A stretch of 10,897 nucleotides of DNA from an uncultured Oscillospiraceae bacterium (GTDB lineage: Bacteria > Bacillota_A > Clostridia > Oscillospirales > Oscillospiraceae). Below the pieces are notes generated by a model. That model was not told the DNA's origin. It saw nothing but the letters and a program-made list of their open reading frames with translations, and ran no database searches. Each line of letters opens with the position of its first letter. The stretch's first letter is position 1. Both the position numbers and the translations under genes were made by a program. Below, one piece after another: positions 1 to 7,158 of this stretch. The stretch is from positions 1 through 10,897 of the forward strand of contig CAKTZK010000050.1 of the NCBI GenBank assembly GCA_934635515.1. The letters are read 5' to 3'.

Positions 1-208
1 CGATGTAGCTGTTCAGCTCCAGGGGGCGGTACTGGGTCAGCACGCCCACGGTGTCGATGCCGGAGTTGGTGCAGTTGGACAGGGGAAAGTCGATGATGCG
101 GAACTTCCCTCCAAAGGGCACGGCGGGCTTGGCCATGTCCCCGGTGAGGACATAGAGCCGACTGCCCTGGCCCCCGGCCAGCAGCATGGCGATACACTCT
201 TTTTTCAC
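1..208 (-). CDS. glgC: Glucose-1-phosphate adenylyltransferase, N-terminal part (cut by window edge)
   Basis: GlgC makes ADP-glucose from ATP and glucose-1-phosphate, the committed step of bacterial glycogen synthesis in the cytosol. The visible 69 residues begin [18 protein letters not shown], the nucleotide-binding signature of sugar nucleotidyltransferases, followed by a conserved [17 protein letters not shown] block and the [19 protein letters not shown] stretch typical of Bacillus/Clostridium GlgC. The start is GTG at 208: it gives the N-terminus expected for the family, an AGAAAGGAG ribosome site lies just upstream, and the GTG overlaps the glgB stop as GTGA, implying translational coupling. 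The internal ATG at 187 would remove the first beta strand. One small oddity is TYVLTGDM-like spacing (YVLTGD) where many homologues have a charged residue. The rest of the gene lies outside the window. Identity is certain from family knowledge; activity is inferred. Confidence 0.96.
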   Translation of the reverse strand, partial: MKKECIAMLLAGGQGSRLYVLTGDMAKPAVPFGGKFRIIDFPLSNCTNSGIDTVGVLTQYRPLELNSYI

Positions 209-2061
209 GGATGATCCGCTCCTTTCTTCTGCTTAAAGGCTCCCCGGCCTTGGAGATACACCGCGCCCAGGGGCGGTATGCGCACACGGATGGAGGTTTC
301 GCGTCCATGGGACGGAGCCGCCTCTACCGGAATGGGTTTTTCATTGACGATGCCGCTGCCGCCCCACCGGACATCGTCGGTGTTAAACACCTCTCTGTAC
401 TCCGCCCTTTTCGGCACGCCGAAGCGGTACTCCTCCCGGGCCACGGGAGAAAAGTTCACCGCGCATATAAGCTCCCGGCCCTTGCGGTCCCGGCGGAGAA
501 AGACCAGGATATTATTGGAGCTGTCGTCCGGCACCAGCCAGGTAAAGCCGTCCCAATCGGTGTCGTTTTCCCACAGGGGCGGGTTATCTTTGTAAAATCG
601 GTTGAGAGCCCGGACGCAGTCATGGGCGGCGGAGACCGCCGGGTCCTGCAAGACGGACCAATCCAGCTCCCCCGCGAAGTCCCACTCCTTCCACTGGGGC
701 AGCTCTCCGCCCATGAACAGCAGCTTGCACCCCGGGTGGGCCAGCATATAGGCCAGAAAGCTCTTGACCCCCGCCAGCTGCATGGCTTCATCCCCGGGCA
801 TCTTGCCCCGGAGAGAGCCCTTCATGTGGACCACCTCATCGTGGGAGATGGGCAGCACAAACCGCTCGGAGAAGGCATAGACCAGGGGGAAGGTCAGGTC
901 CTTGTGGTGGTGCTGGCGGAAATAGGGGTCCATTTTCAGGTAGTGGCAGAGGTCGTTCATCCAGCCCATGTTCCACTTCAGGTCAAAGCCCAGGCCCTCG
1001 GGCCCCGTTACATGGGGCCAGGCGGTGGACTCCTCCGCGATCATCAGCGCGGTGGGCTTTTCCCGGTGGACGGTGCGGTTGAGAAGCTGCAAAAACGCCA
1101 CCGCTTCCAAATTCTCCCGACCGCCGTTTTTATTCCTACACCAGCAGGTGCGGCCGTAGTCCAGGTACAGCATGGAGGCCACAGCATCCACCCGCAGGCC
1201 GTCCATGTGATACTCCCGCAGCCACCACAGGGCAGACGAGAGAAGAAAGCTCCTGACCTCGCCCTTACCATAGTCAAAGACCCGGGTGCCCCAGCCGTCG
1301 TGCTCCCATTTCAGGGGGTCGCTGTATTCATACAGGCAGGTGCCGTCAAACTGATACAGGCCCTGCTCGTCCTTGCAGAAATGGGCCGGGACCCAGTCCA
1401 GAAACACCGCCAGGCCCGCCCGGTGGAGCCTATCCACCAGGTACTTGAAGTCCTGGGGGGTGCCGTAGCGGGAGGTGGGGGCGAAATAGCCCGTGCACTG
1501 GTAGCCCCAGGAGGCATCCAGAGGGTACTCCGTTACCGGCATCAGCTCCACCGCCGTGTAGCCCATGTCGGAGACATAGTCCGCCAGCTCGTCTGCCAGC
1601 TTGCGGTAGTCAAAGGGACTGCCGTCGGCGTAGCGCCGCCAGGAGCCCAAATGCACCTCGTAGATATTCAGAGGGCGGGACAGGAGGGGCTTTTCCGTTA
1701 GGCTCTGCTGCCAGGCATCGTCCTGCCAGGCATAGTCCAGGGGGGCAATTTTGCTGTCGGTCTGGGGACGGGTGGAGGTGTGGAAGGCGTAGGGATCGGC
1801 CTTCCAGACCACCCTGCCATCGGCCTGGGTGATGCGGAATTTATAGCTGTCGTAGGGTTTGGCAGTCTTTACGGTACACGCCCACACGCCGTCGAAATTG
1901 GCCATTTCTATGGGCTCCCAGCCGGAGAAATCACCCGCCAAGTGTACGGCCCGGGCGTGGGGTGCCCACAGTCGGAAGCGGTAGCCCTTCTCCACCGGGT
2001 GCGCCCCGAACCAGTCCGCCGCCGCGCACCAGGTGCCGCCGGAAAATGCCACTTTTTCCAC
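205..2061 (-). CDS. glgB: 1,4-alpha-glucan (glycogen) branching enzyme, GH13
   Basis: GlgB cuts alpha-1,4 glucan chains and re-attaches them by alpha-1,6 links, acting in the cytosol on glycogen. The 618-residue product has an N-terminal CBM48-type beta domain (about 25-110, with [20 protein letters not shown]), then a GH13 barrel (about 130-500) and a C-terminal all-beta domain ending near 605. Catalytic features are visible: [11 protein letters not shown] with nucleophile D292 and R290, acid/base E343 in MIAEES, and H407-D408 in ISHDEVVH. Length fits the shorter B. subtilis-type enzymes, which lack the extra N-terminal domain of E. coli GlgB. The start is GTG at 2061, preceded by GAGGAGG at a good distance. 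It is the first gene of a glgB-glgC unit, overlapping glgC by four bases. No frameshift or missing catalytic residue is seen. Confidence 0.97.
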   Translation of the reverse strand: MEKVAFSGGTWCAAADWFGAHPVEKGYRFRLWAPHARAVHLAGDFSGWEPIEMANFDGVWACTVKTAKPYDSYKFRITQADGRVVWKADPYAFHTSTRPQTDSKIAPLDYAWQDDAWQQSLTEKPLLSRPLNIYEVHLGSWRRYADGSPFDYRKLADELADYVSDMGYTAVELMPVTEYPLDASWGYQCTGYFAPTSRYGTPQDFKYLVDRLHRAGLAVFLDWVPAHFCKDEQGLYQFDGTCLYEYSDPLKWEHDGWGTRVFDYGKGEVRSFLLSSALWWLREYHMDGLRVDAVASMLYLDYGRTCWCRNKNGGRENLEAVAFLQLLNRTVHREKPTALMIAEESTAWPHVTGPEGLGFDLKWNMGWMNDLCHYLKMDPYFRQHHHKDLTFPLVYAFSERFVLPISHDEVVHMKGSLRGKMPGDEAMQLAGVKSFLAYMLAHPGCKLLFMGGELPQWKEWDFAGELDWSVLQDPAVSAAHDCVRALNRFYKDNPPLWENDTDWDGFTWLVPDDSSNNILVFLRRDRKGRELICAVNFSPVAREEYRFGVPKRAEYREVFNTDDVRWGGSGIVNEKPIPVEAAPSHGRETSIRVRIPPLGAVYLQGRGAFKQKKGADHP

Positions 2062-2143
2062 CGCTCTCGCCTCCTCATTCTGAAAATTCTATCACGGATA
2101 CTGGGGTTTTTCTGTTGAAAAATGTTTTCGTTTTCTCACCGAT

Positions 2144-2172
2144 AGTTTACCGCAGTTTCGTCCATGCGTCAA
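2144..2172 (-). promoter_or_regulatory. Sigma-A-type promoter of the glgB-glgC unit
   Basis: Reading the minus strand, the -35 box TTGACG (2172-2167) is separated by exactly 17 bases from the -10 box TAAACT (2149-2144). This gives an untranslated leader of about 75 bases before the GTG start of glgB. A second possibility is an extended -10 element, TGATAGAAT (2094-2086), much closer to the gene but without a recognisable -35 box. The spacer just after the -35 box resembles that of the next promoter at 3463-3491. Confidence 0.72.
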
Positions 2173-2178
2173 GAAACG

Positions 2179-2220
2179 CGCAGCAGCGACGACCGCCCCA
2201 AAAAGGCAGTCGCCGCTGCG
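2179..2220 (-). terminator. Stem-loop terminator of the XpaC-like gene
   Basis: Starting four bases past the stop codon, the minus strand folds into a GC-rich stem: CGCAGC pairs with GCTGCG and GCGAC with GTCGC, making an 11-pair stem with one mismatch, topped by a GGC/GCC extension around a T-rich loop. The tail on the minus strand is TTTCTT, a short and imperfect U-tract. That same tail runs straight into the -35 box of the glgB promoter, so termination and initiation are back to back. Confidence 0.65.
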
Positions 2221-2224
2221 TATT

Positions 2225-3415
2225 TCACTCTTCCTCCTGCTGCACCGCTGTGCCCATGCCGAAATCGTCGGCGGCGCCGTCCCGCCGGAGCATCTGCTCC
2301 ATGACGCGGATGTCGCTGTCCACATCCATGGCATCGGACTGGTAAAGCTGGTCCAGCTGGTGCTCAAAGCCCGCCACGATCTTATCCATGGTGTCGGCAA
2401 TGCGCTGCTTGGCCTGGGACACATTCTCGCCGCTGACCCCGGCTTCCTCAAAGTCGGCATAGCTATCCAGCAGCTTTTGGGTGGTGGGCAGGTAATAATT
2501 GAGGAAGGTAGAGGCCTTGGCCTTCTTCTCCGGCTCCTCCTCCACAATGCGGAAGATCTTGCCCGCCAGATCCTCCAGGCGGTCGATCTTGGCGCTGATG
2601 ACGGGATCGGCAATGCGGTCGTTGGCATAGCGGATGTCCCGGAGCTGGCCGCTGTAGCCCTCCCGGGTCTCCTCCGGGATGGGCTGTGCCTCCTTTTGGG
2701 TCTGCTCCAGGTCCTCGGCGGCCTCAAAGGTGCGCACCAAGACGCCCCGGCCCAGGTCCAGATAGGCCTCCTTGCCCCAGAAGCCCTTCTGCACCATCTG
2801 CTCCAGGTCGTTTTCCACCCGGCGGGGGGACACATCAGCGGCGGTGGCCAGCTGGGAAATGGTCACTGTGGGCTTCTTCCCGGCGATGGCCTGGTACTTG
2901 GCATAGCGGCGCAGACGGCGACGCATCCAGTGGCTGCCCAGCAGCAGCCCCAGGCCCCCGGCGGTGATGCCCATGGGAAAGAACACTTCCTCCAAAAACC
3001 AGGCCCAATGGCCGTCCTGCAGGAAAAACAGGTAGTCACTGACCTTGCCAAACAGGACAATACTTCCTAAAATCGTCACAAAAATTCCGATGTTCCGCAG
3101 TACATTGGCATTGCCATCGGAAACCTTGGGCGTGCGGCGGAGGATACTGCTCCCCTTCTTTTTTGTCTGTCCGGCGGAGCTGCTCTTTTTCTCCACACTT
3201 CCGGGGGCGGTTTCTACGGCGTCCTCCGTCTCGGCTGTGATGATCGTGGACTGCGCGCCCCGTCCCGACTTACGCTTGCGGTCCGAAAGCTTGGCAAAAA
3301 GCACAATAAGTCCCACAGGCCAGGCAAAGGCAAACAGGAGGGCAATGACCACCCAGGACCACACCTCGTTTTTATCCGGCTTATTGGGCTGTCTGGTGTT
3401 TCTGTATTCGGCCAT
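2225..3415 (-). CDS. XpaC-like membrane protein (5-bromo-4-chloroindolyl phosphate hydrolysis family)
   Basis: The 396-residue protein has a hydrophobic segment at 19-42, a basic and Ser/Lys-rich linker (44-100), a second hydrophobic region at 108-133 and a third at about 145-162. Then comes a basic stretch MRRRLRRYAKY. Residues 168-228 read like a winged helix (TISQLATAADVSPRRVENDLEQM, then a wing around YLDLGRGVLV). The C-terminal 262-380 region is helical and carries LPTTQKLLDSYADFEE and SDAMDVDSDIRVMEQML, hallmarks I associate with the XpaC / 'halogen hydrolysis' family, often found beside TelA-like proteins in Firmicutes; no telA is seen here. The biochemical role of the family is poorly defined despite its name. 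The start is ATG with GGGAGG upstream. It has its own promoter and terminator, so is likely monocistronic. Family call by remembered motifs only. Confidence 0.78.
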   Translation of the reverse strand: MAEYRNTRQPNKPDKNEVWSWVVIALLFAFAWPVGLIVLFAKLSDRKRKSGRGAQSTIITAETEDAVETAPGSVEKKSSSAGQTKKKGSSILRRTPKVSDGNANVLRNIGIFVTILGSIVLFGKVSDYLFFLQDGHWAWFLEEVFFPMGITAGGLGLLLGSHWMRRRLRRYAKYQAIAGKKPTVTISQLATAADVSPRRVENDLEQMVQKGFWGKEAYLDLGRGVLVRTFEAAEDLEQTQKEAQPIPEETREGYSGQLRDIRYANDRIADPVISAKIDRLEDLAGKIFRIVEEEPEKKAKASTFLNYYLPTTQKLLDSYADFEEAGVSGENVSQAKQRIADTMDKIVAGFEHQLDQLYQSDAMDVDSDIRVMEQMLRRDGAADDFGMGTAVQQEEE

Positions 3416-3462
3416 GGTTTATATCCTCCCGCGCAAAGCAGCTTATGATTTTTGATTTTTAT

Positions 3463-3491
3463 ATTTTACTCTTTTTCCGCCCCTGCGTCAA
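3463..3491 (-). promoter_or_regulatory. Sigma-A-type promoter of the XpaC-like gene
   Basis: On the minus strand the -35 box TTGACG (3491-3486) lies 17 bases from the -10 box TAAAAT (3468-3463), followed by an A/T-rich start region and, about 40 bases on, the GGGAGG ribosome site of the gene starting at 3415. The 18 bases from the C before the -35 box match the glgB promoter at 15 positions. Confidence 0.75.
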
Positions 3492-3531
3492 GGAAGGCCG
3501 CCTGTGTGCATTTGTAAAAAGCCTCGCAGAG

Positions 3532-3551
3532 TTTGCGCCCGCAGGCGCAAA
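3532..3551. repeat. Palindromic element, copy 1 (TTTGCGCC/GGCGCAAA)
   Basis: TTTGCGCC (3532-3539) and GGCGCAAA (3544-3551) form a perfect 8-pair stem around a CGCA loop. The same palindrome core recurs, longer, at 3618-3642. The copy lies in the 289-base gene-free stretch between the XpaC-like gene and serine dehydratase. No U-tract follows on either strand, so a simple intrinsic terminator is unlikely. Confidence 0.7.
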
Positions 3552-3617
3552 AAATTCAAATCATTTTTCACCGCGACATGTGCGTGGGGAAAAATACCTC
3601 TCAGACTGCAAGTGTAG

Positions 3618-3642
3618 AATTTTTGCGCCCGGCGCAAAAATT
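3618..3642. repeat. Palindromic element, copy 2 (12-pair perfect inverted repeat)
   Basis: AATTTTTGCGCC (3618-3629) and GGCGCAAAAATT (3631-3642) are exact reverse complements separated by one base; in RNA the innermost pairs would open to give a small loop. It shares the TTTGCGCC/GGCGCAAA core with the copy at 3532-3551. Because it is symmetric it reads the same on both strands. It could be a REP-like dispersed element, a bidirectional terminator with unusual tails, or a protein-binding site. Confidence 0.72.
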
Positions 3643-3668
3643 ATGCACGCAGCAGGCTGCAAGCCTTT

Positions 3669-3696
3669 TGGCAGAAAAATCGAAGATTTTTCGCCA
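3669..3696 (-). terminator. Hairpin just downstream of serine dehydratase, possible terminator
   Basis: TGGC/GCCA followed by GAAAAATC/GATTTTTC, with a single bulged A at 3673 and a GAA loop (TTC on the minus strand), gives 12 pairs. It begins nine bases beyond the serine dehydratase stop codon. On the transcribed strand the stem is followed by AAAGG instead of a run of U, so it is not a canonical intrinsic terminator. It may stabilise the mRNA 3' end or work together with the next palindrome. Confidence 0.45.
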
Positions 3697-3704
3697 GGGG
3701 GTTT

Positions 3705-4919
3705 TTACTTCCCCCGGCGGGTGTAGATGCGGGCCAGACCGCCCTCGGCGGTCTCCCGGTAGCGCTGGTTCATATCCAGGCCCGTGTAATACATGCTCTT
3801 GAGTACCATGTCATAGCTGATGTTGCGGGTGCCGGTAAGGAAGTAGGCAATATTGGCCGAGTTGATGGCCCGCATGGCGGCCACGGCGTTGCGCTCGATA
3901 CAGGGCACCTGCACCAGGCCGCATATAGGATCGCAGGTGAGGCCCAGGTGGTGCTCCAGGGACACCTCGGCGGCGTACTCGATCTGATGAATGTTATAGC
4001 CAAAGGCCTGGCAGGCGGCGGCAGCGGCCATGGAGCAGGCCACGCCTACCTCCGCCTGGCAGCCGCACTCAGCCCCGGATACGGAGGCGTTGCGCTTGGC
4101 CAGCTCGCCAAACAGGCCTGCCACGCCCAAGGCATGGGCAATATCCAGGTCCGACAGCTCCCGCTTATCCTTAAAATAGTACAAAACCGCCGGCAGCACG
4201 CCGCAGGAGCCGCAGGTAGGCGCCGTGACCACGGTGCCGTTGTCGGCGTTCTGCTCACTGACGGCATAGGCGTAGGAGCACACCTTCTGGCACTCCACCA
4301 GCTCCGGGTGCTTGGTCTCCACGATGTGGTCGTGCATGTACTTGGCCTTGCGCTGGATATGCAGGCCGCCGGGCAGCTCCCCTGTCTTGGACAGGCCGTC
4401 CTCCACGGAGGACTTCATCACATGCCACACGCCGATGAGATAATCCCATATCTCGGCGCCCTCGTTCATCTCTATATATTCCACCAGGTCCACATAGCGA
4501 TACTGGCAGAACTGCAGAATTTCGGCAAAGGAGTTCTCCATGTAGATCTCCTCTCCCTCCATCTGCTGCTCACGGCCCTCAATGACGATATCGCCGCCGC
4601 CAACGCTCTGGACCCGGATGCGGCCCAGCTCCTTTCCCTCCCGCAGGGCGATGAGGTCCATGGTGTTGGGATGCTTCATGTCAGCGGGATCTTTCTCGGA
4701 AAAGATCACCTCCGACTCGATAGGCGCAAAGGCGTCCCGCAGGGCCCGGTCGGTGCCATGGCCCCGGCCCGTCTTGGACAGGGAGCCATAGAGGACCGCC
4801 TGGAATTTATCGGCCTCCGGATGCTCGCCGCGAAACAGCACCGCTGCCCGGGCGGGGCCCATGGTATGGGAGCTGGAGGGGCCGGTACCGATCTTATAAA
4901 TATCACGGATGGATTTCAT
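3705..4919 (-). CDS. sdaA: L-serine dehydratase (L-serine ammonia-lyase), single-chain iron-sulfur type
   Basis: The enzyme deaminates L-serine to pyruvate and ammonia in the cytosol, using an oxygen-sensitive [4Fe-4S] cluster in place of PLP. The 404-residue chain joins an N-terminal beta-type domain (1-130; [16 protein letters not shown] at 11-26, [15 protein letters not shown] at 46-60) to an alpha-type catalytic domain (about 145-404). Cluster ligands are predicted as C287 (GCQAEVG), C329 (LTCDP) and C340 (GLVQVPC); their spacing of 42 and 11 residues equals that of the structurally known Legionella enzyme. Further cysteines occur in PTCGSCG (C236, C239) and at C285. I chose ATG 4919: the AGAAAGG ribosome site is well spaced for it, while GTG 4928 would sit directly on that site. 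It is about 50 residues shorter than E. coli SdaA. No ACT domain is seen. Own promoter at 4951-4979; no transporter or partner gene adjoins. Confidence 0.95.
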   Translation of the reverse strand: MKSIRDIYKIGTGPSSSHTMGPARAAVLFRGEHPEADKFQAVLYGSLSKTGRGHGTDRALRDAFAPIESEVIFSEKDPADMKHPNTMDLIALREGKELGRIRVQSVGGGDIVIEGREQQMEGEEIYMENSFAEILQFCQYRYVDLVEYIEMNEGAEIWDYLIGVWHVMKSSVEDGLSKTGELPGGLHIQRKAKYMHDHIVETKHPELVECQKVCSYAYAVSEQNADNGTVVTAPTCGSCGVLPAVLYYFKDKRELSDLDIAHALGVAGLFGELAKRNASVSGAECGCQAEVGVACSMAAAAACQAFGYNIHQIEYAAEVSLEHHLGLTCDPICGLVQVPCIERNAVAAMRAINSANIAYFLTGTRNISYDMVLKSMYYTGLDMNQRYRETAEGGLARIYTRRGK

Positions 4920-4950
4920 GCACTTCACCCTTTCTGGTTTCTACGGCTGA

Positions 4951-4979
4951 ATTATAGCATTTTTGTTCCGGGATGGCAA
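4951..4979 (-). promoter_or_regulatory. Strong sigma-A promoter of serine dehydratase
   Basis: The minus strand shows TTGCCA (4979-4974), a 17-base spacer ending in TGC, and a consensus TATAAT (4956-4951), i.e. a -35 box plus an extended -10 element (TGCTATAAT). It stands about 30 bases before the ATG at 4919 and 40 bases after the stop of the sortase-like gene, so serine dehydratase need not rely on read-through from the upstream cassette. Confidence 0.85.
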
Positions 4980-5017
4980 GCCGGAGATTCCGATAGGACG
5001 GCCAGTTTTCCCGCGGG

Positions 5018-5464
5018 TCAGAGCCGCCCGGTACTGTTTTCCAGCCCCACGATATAGATCTCATACTCCTCTCCGTCCGGGACGCAGGTACAGAGGTACA
5101 GGTCCGCCTCCGGAGGCTTCCCGGCATCGGTGTAGATGCCCCGGTCGCTCCAGCCGGTGGTCAGGAAGCGGCACCGGTAACGGACCGCCCCGAACACCAC
5201 CTCATCCCCCGGCTGTATGCCCCAGAGGCCCCGGAAGTTCTGCCCGGCATGGTCCAGAATATAGCAGCCGTAGTAGGCGGCGGTATCCGGCTTATCAATG
5301 ACCTCCTGGAGCCTGTCCGAGGATGCCGCGAACACCCGCTCACACTGCACGTCTATGCCGCAGGAGGGGATGGACAGCGGCACCGTCCGGGCCAGGTCCT
5401 TGGCCAGATAGGCCCCCAGGCCCACCACCGCCGCCGCAGTCAATACGATCAAAAATCTTTTCAT
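5018..5464 (-). CDS. Small membrane-anchored sortase-fold-like protein
   Basis: This 148-residue protein starts with a basic KR and a hydrophobic anchor (about 4-22), leaving the rest outside the membrane. The following sequence reads like a compact sortase: LSIPSCGIDV (30-39) resembles the first sortase strand, LDHAGQNFRGLWGIQPGDEVVF (69-91, quoted in part) resembles the segment holding the catalytic His (here H72), and DLYLCTCVPD (121-130) resembles the TLxTC strand (here C127, with C125 nearby). The Arg that sortases carry some 10-13 residues after the Cys is absent: 128-146 contain none and the only later Arg is R147. It may be a divergent or inactive sortase fold, or another fold altogether. 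The gene begins 18 bases after the stop of the 291-residue fibre gene, suggesting one operon; its ribosome site (GGGG) is weak. No obvious terminator follows. Assignment is by motif memory only. Confidence 0.55.
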   Translation of the reverse strand: MKRFLIVLTAAAVVGLGAYLAKDLARTVPLSIPSCGIDVQCERVFAASSDRLQEVIDKPDTAAYYGCYILDHAGQNFRGLWGIQPGDEVVFGAVRYRCRFLTTGWSDRGIYTDAGKPPEADLYLCTCVPDGEEYEIYIVGLENSTGRL

Positions 5465-5482
5465 GGCAATGTGACCCCGTTT

Positions 5483-6358
5483 TTACACCGCCACGATGTG
5501 GCTGGCGAAGTCTGACCAGTTGGCCGCCGCGATCCATGCATCGTATAGAGCCGCCGGCACCTTGATCTGGTAATCGGCGCTGCTGTTTCCGAAGCAGCTG
5601 GTCCCCAGCGTGGGAACAGCCGTGGCAAGAGAAAAATCCAGCAGCTCCAGATTCGGCATATCCCGGAACGAATAGTCTGCCAGGCTCACAATTCCAGCCG
5701 GGAAATACACCGTCTTGCAGGCATTTATGGAACGGAATACCTTCAGTGCCAAATTTTCCACTGTATCCTCCCGCATATCATATACATGGAAGGGCTGTGT
5801 TGCACTGGAGTCAAACAGGACAGAGTTTAAAAACTTTGCTGCATTGCGCCCGGACAGGATAGCCTGTTCATTCTGTACGGAGGCAGTGACCCCCTGGTAG
5901 ATATAGCTATACAAAACGTAGGAATACGATGCTGAGCCGTGGGTCTCGCCGTTGGAATAGGTCAATTTCAAGGTCGCACTGTATCTTGTGGTGGTATCGT
6001 CCACATCCGATGGCGAAAAGGAAAGCCCGGACACGCTCTGAATATTGGCTGTTGAACTGCTTTGCTTGAAATGGTAGAAGCCGCCATAAGGCTTCACGCT
6101 CAATACAGTCGTTCCCTTTGGAACGTCAAAATACAGCGGTATATTCATGGGCGACCCCGTTAAGGTTATTACACCCCACGTATTTGGCAGGGTGCTTGCC
6201 AGCGACTTCATGTTCACAAGGGGCGTGTCGCCCAGGGTCTGCCCGCCGCCTGCGGAGAACTCCGCATAGCCGCCGCCCACCTGGGGAACCTTGATGGTCG
6301 AAATACCCGTATATGTCTGCTCCTGGGCAGCGCCGTCTTTCAATATGATATCTGCCAT
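5483..6358 (-). CDS. Phage-tail-type fibre protein with BspA-like leucine-rich C-terminus
   Basis: The 291-residue product has no signal peptide or membrane segment. Residues 1-40 (MADIILKDGAAQEQTYTGIS, then IKVP and a Gly-rich patch) form an adaptor also seen in the neighbouring 264-residue protein. The middle (45-165) is beta-rich and Ser/Thr/Tyr-rich, with no family I recognise. From about 200 there are BspA-type leucine-rich units (CKTVYFPAGIVSLADYSF and NLELLDFS), ending in IKVPAALYDAWIAAANWS at 265-282 and HIVAV, a cap that recurs in surface and phage proteins of gut Firmicutes. Such proteins are usually receptor-binding tips of tails, or adhesins. The ATG start lies behind ATAGGAGG, which is inside the last codons of the upstream gene. 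It differs from its neighbours in being clearly less GC-rich. A role in host or glycan binding is inferred. Confidence 0.7.
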   Translation of the reverse strand: MADIILKDGAAQEQTYTGISTIKVPQVGGGYAEFSAGGGQTLGDTPLVNMKSLASTLPNTWGVITLTGSPMNIPLYFDVPKGTTVLSVKPYGGFYHFKQSSSTANIQSVSGLSFSPSDVDDTTTRYSATLKLTYSNGETHGSASYSYVLYSYIYQGVTASVQNEQAILSGRNAAKFLNSVLFDSSATQPFHVYDMREDTVENLALKVFRSINACKTVYFPAGIVSLADYSFRDMPNLELLDFSLATAVPTLGTSCFGNSSADYQIKVPAALYDAWIAAANWSDFASHIVAV

Positions 6359-6363
6359 TCAGT

Positions 6364-7158
6364 TCACCCTCCTATCGCAAGATTTGTAACATGCAAAAAG
6401 TCGTGGCAGGTCACAGATACATCTGAGCCAAGTGCCGTTTGGATATAAGATGTCACTTGCTGTGAAGCAGAATTTATTATGTCCGCGGTAAAGTTTATAT
6501 CCAATGCCACATCACCCGTGGATATTGGGACAGATATCGTTCCCGCTGCCGATCGGAAAGTAACACTTGTTACCTCGTTTCCTCCCACACCTGCAAAAAA
6601 ATTTGATGCTTCGTCCAAGTGATAAACAACAGGGACACCGGTAGCAAGACCTTGGACGTCAACCCTCAGCACGACCTCTTCAAAATAGGTGTTTATATCA
6701 TTTGCAACATCATCCCACGAAGAACCTTGTTTACATGCTGCCACAAGAAGGGCTCCCAGGCTCATAACCGATGTTGTCTCGGTCATACTGAGCTGTGTTT
6801 GGATCGATTCCGTATCTTGAACGCTGGTAGTGACTGTTACCTGGGTCATGGCTTCCCCGTCATCCGGTGTAATTACCTCCGTGCCATTTTGGGTTATTGA
6901 GTAGGTTTTGTTTGTCTGCAATACAGGAGAGGGCACTTGCACCTCTACATTCACGCCAACCATAGAGCTGCACCCATTTTCGGGGACAAATGAATATGTG
7001 CCGTTGTCGTAGATGAATTGCGTTTCAACCGTCTCCTGCACCTCCCCCTCCGTGAACACCACCGTTTCACCTTCCACCGCGCCGGGGACTTGGATCTTAT
7101 CCACGCCAGTCAAAGTCTGCGGCTGATCATTGTCGTTATATAAGATGATATTTGCCAA
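6364..7158 (-). CDS. Phage-tail-type fibre protein with 'NGTY' repeats
   Basis: The 264-residue product begins MANIILYNDNDQPQTLTGVD, the same adaptor as in the next gene (shared pattern MA-IIL, Q-QT-TG, I-VP, F--G). Two repeats of a beta module follow: YDNGTYSFVPENGCSSMVGV (50-69) leading to VEVQVP, and ITQNGTEVITPDDGEAMTQV (88-107) leading to TVTTSV. This module is common in tail proteins of Firmicutes phages. Residues 115-264 are Thr/Ser/Val-rich and not recognised. The start is TTG at 7158, immediately after the stop of the upstream gene (TAATTG); a GGAGGTG site lies seven bases before it, and the paralogous N-terminus starts at the same residue, so TTG is well supported. GC content is visibly lower than in flanking genes. 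Likely part of a tail tip or fibre. Confidence 0.68.
   Translation of the reverse strand: MANIILYNDNDQPQTLTGVDKIQVPGAVEGETVVFTEGEVQETVETQFIYDNGTYSFVPENGCSSMVGVNVEVQVPSPVLQTNKTYSITQNGTEVITPDDGEAMTQVTVTTSVQDTESIQTQLSMTETTSVMSLGALLVAACKQGSSWDDVANDINTYFEEVVLRVDVQGLATGVPVVYHLDEASNFFAGVGGNEVTSVTFRSAAGTISVPISTGDVALDINFTADIINSASQQVTSYIQTALGSDVSVTCHDFLHVTNLAIGG

Noticed and set aside
211..1701. Long 496-codon open frame on the plus strand
   Set aside because: Shadow of glgB, whose catalytic motifs are all intact on the minus strand; the product has no recognisable family.
2074..2088. CodY-box-like sequence AATTTTCAGAATGAG in the glgB leader
   Set aside because: Matches the 15-base consensus at only 11 positions, overlaps the ribosome-site region, and it is unknown whether the host has CodY.
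4920..4928. Upstream GTG start for serine dehydratase
   Set aside because: It would leave no space between the AAAGG ribosome site and the start; the family N-terminus begins at the ATG at 4919.
3948..5057. 369-codon open frame on the plus strand
   Set aside because: Shadow of serine dehydratase; it also crosses that gene's promoter.
5483..7158. Diversity-generating retroelement target
   Set aside because: No reverse transcriptase, no template/variable repeat pair and no C-type lectin-like C-terminus in either fibre protein.
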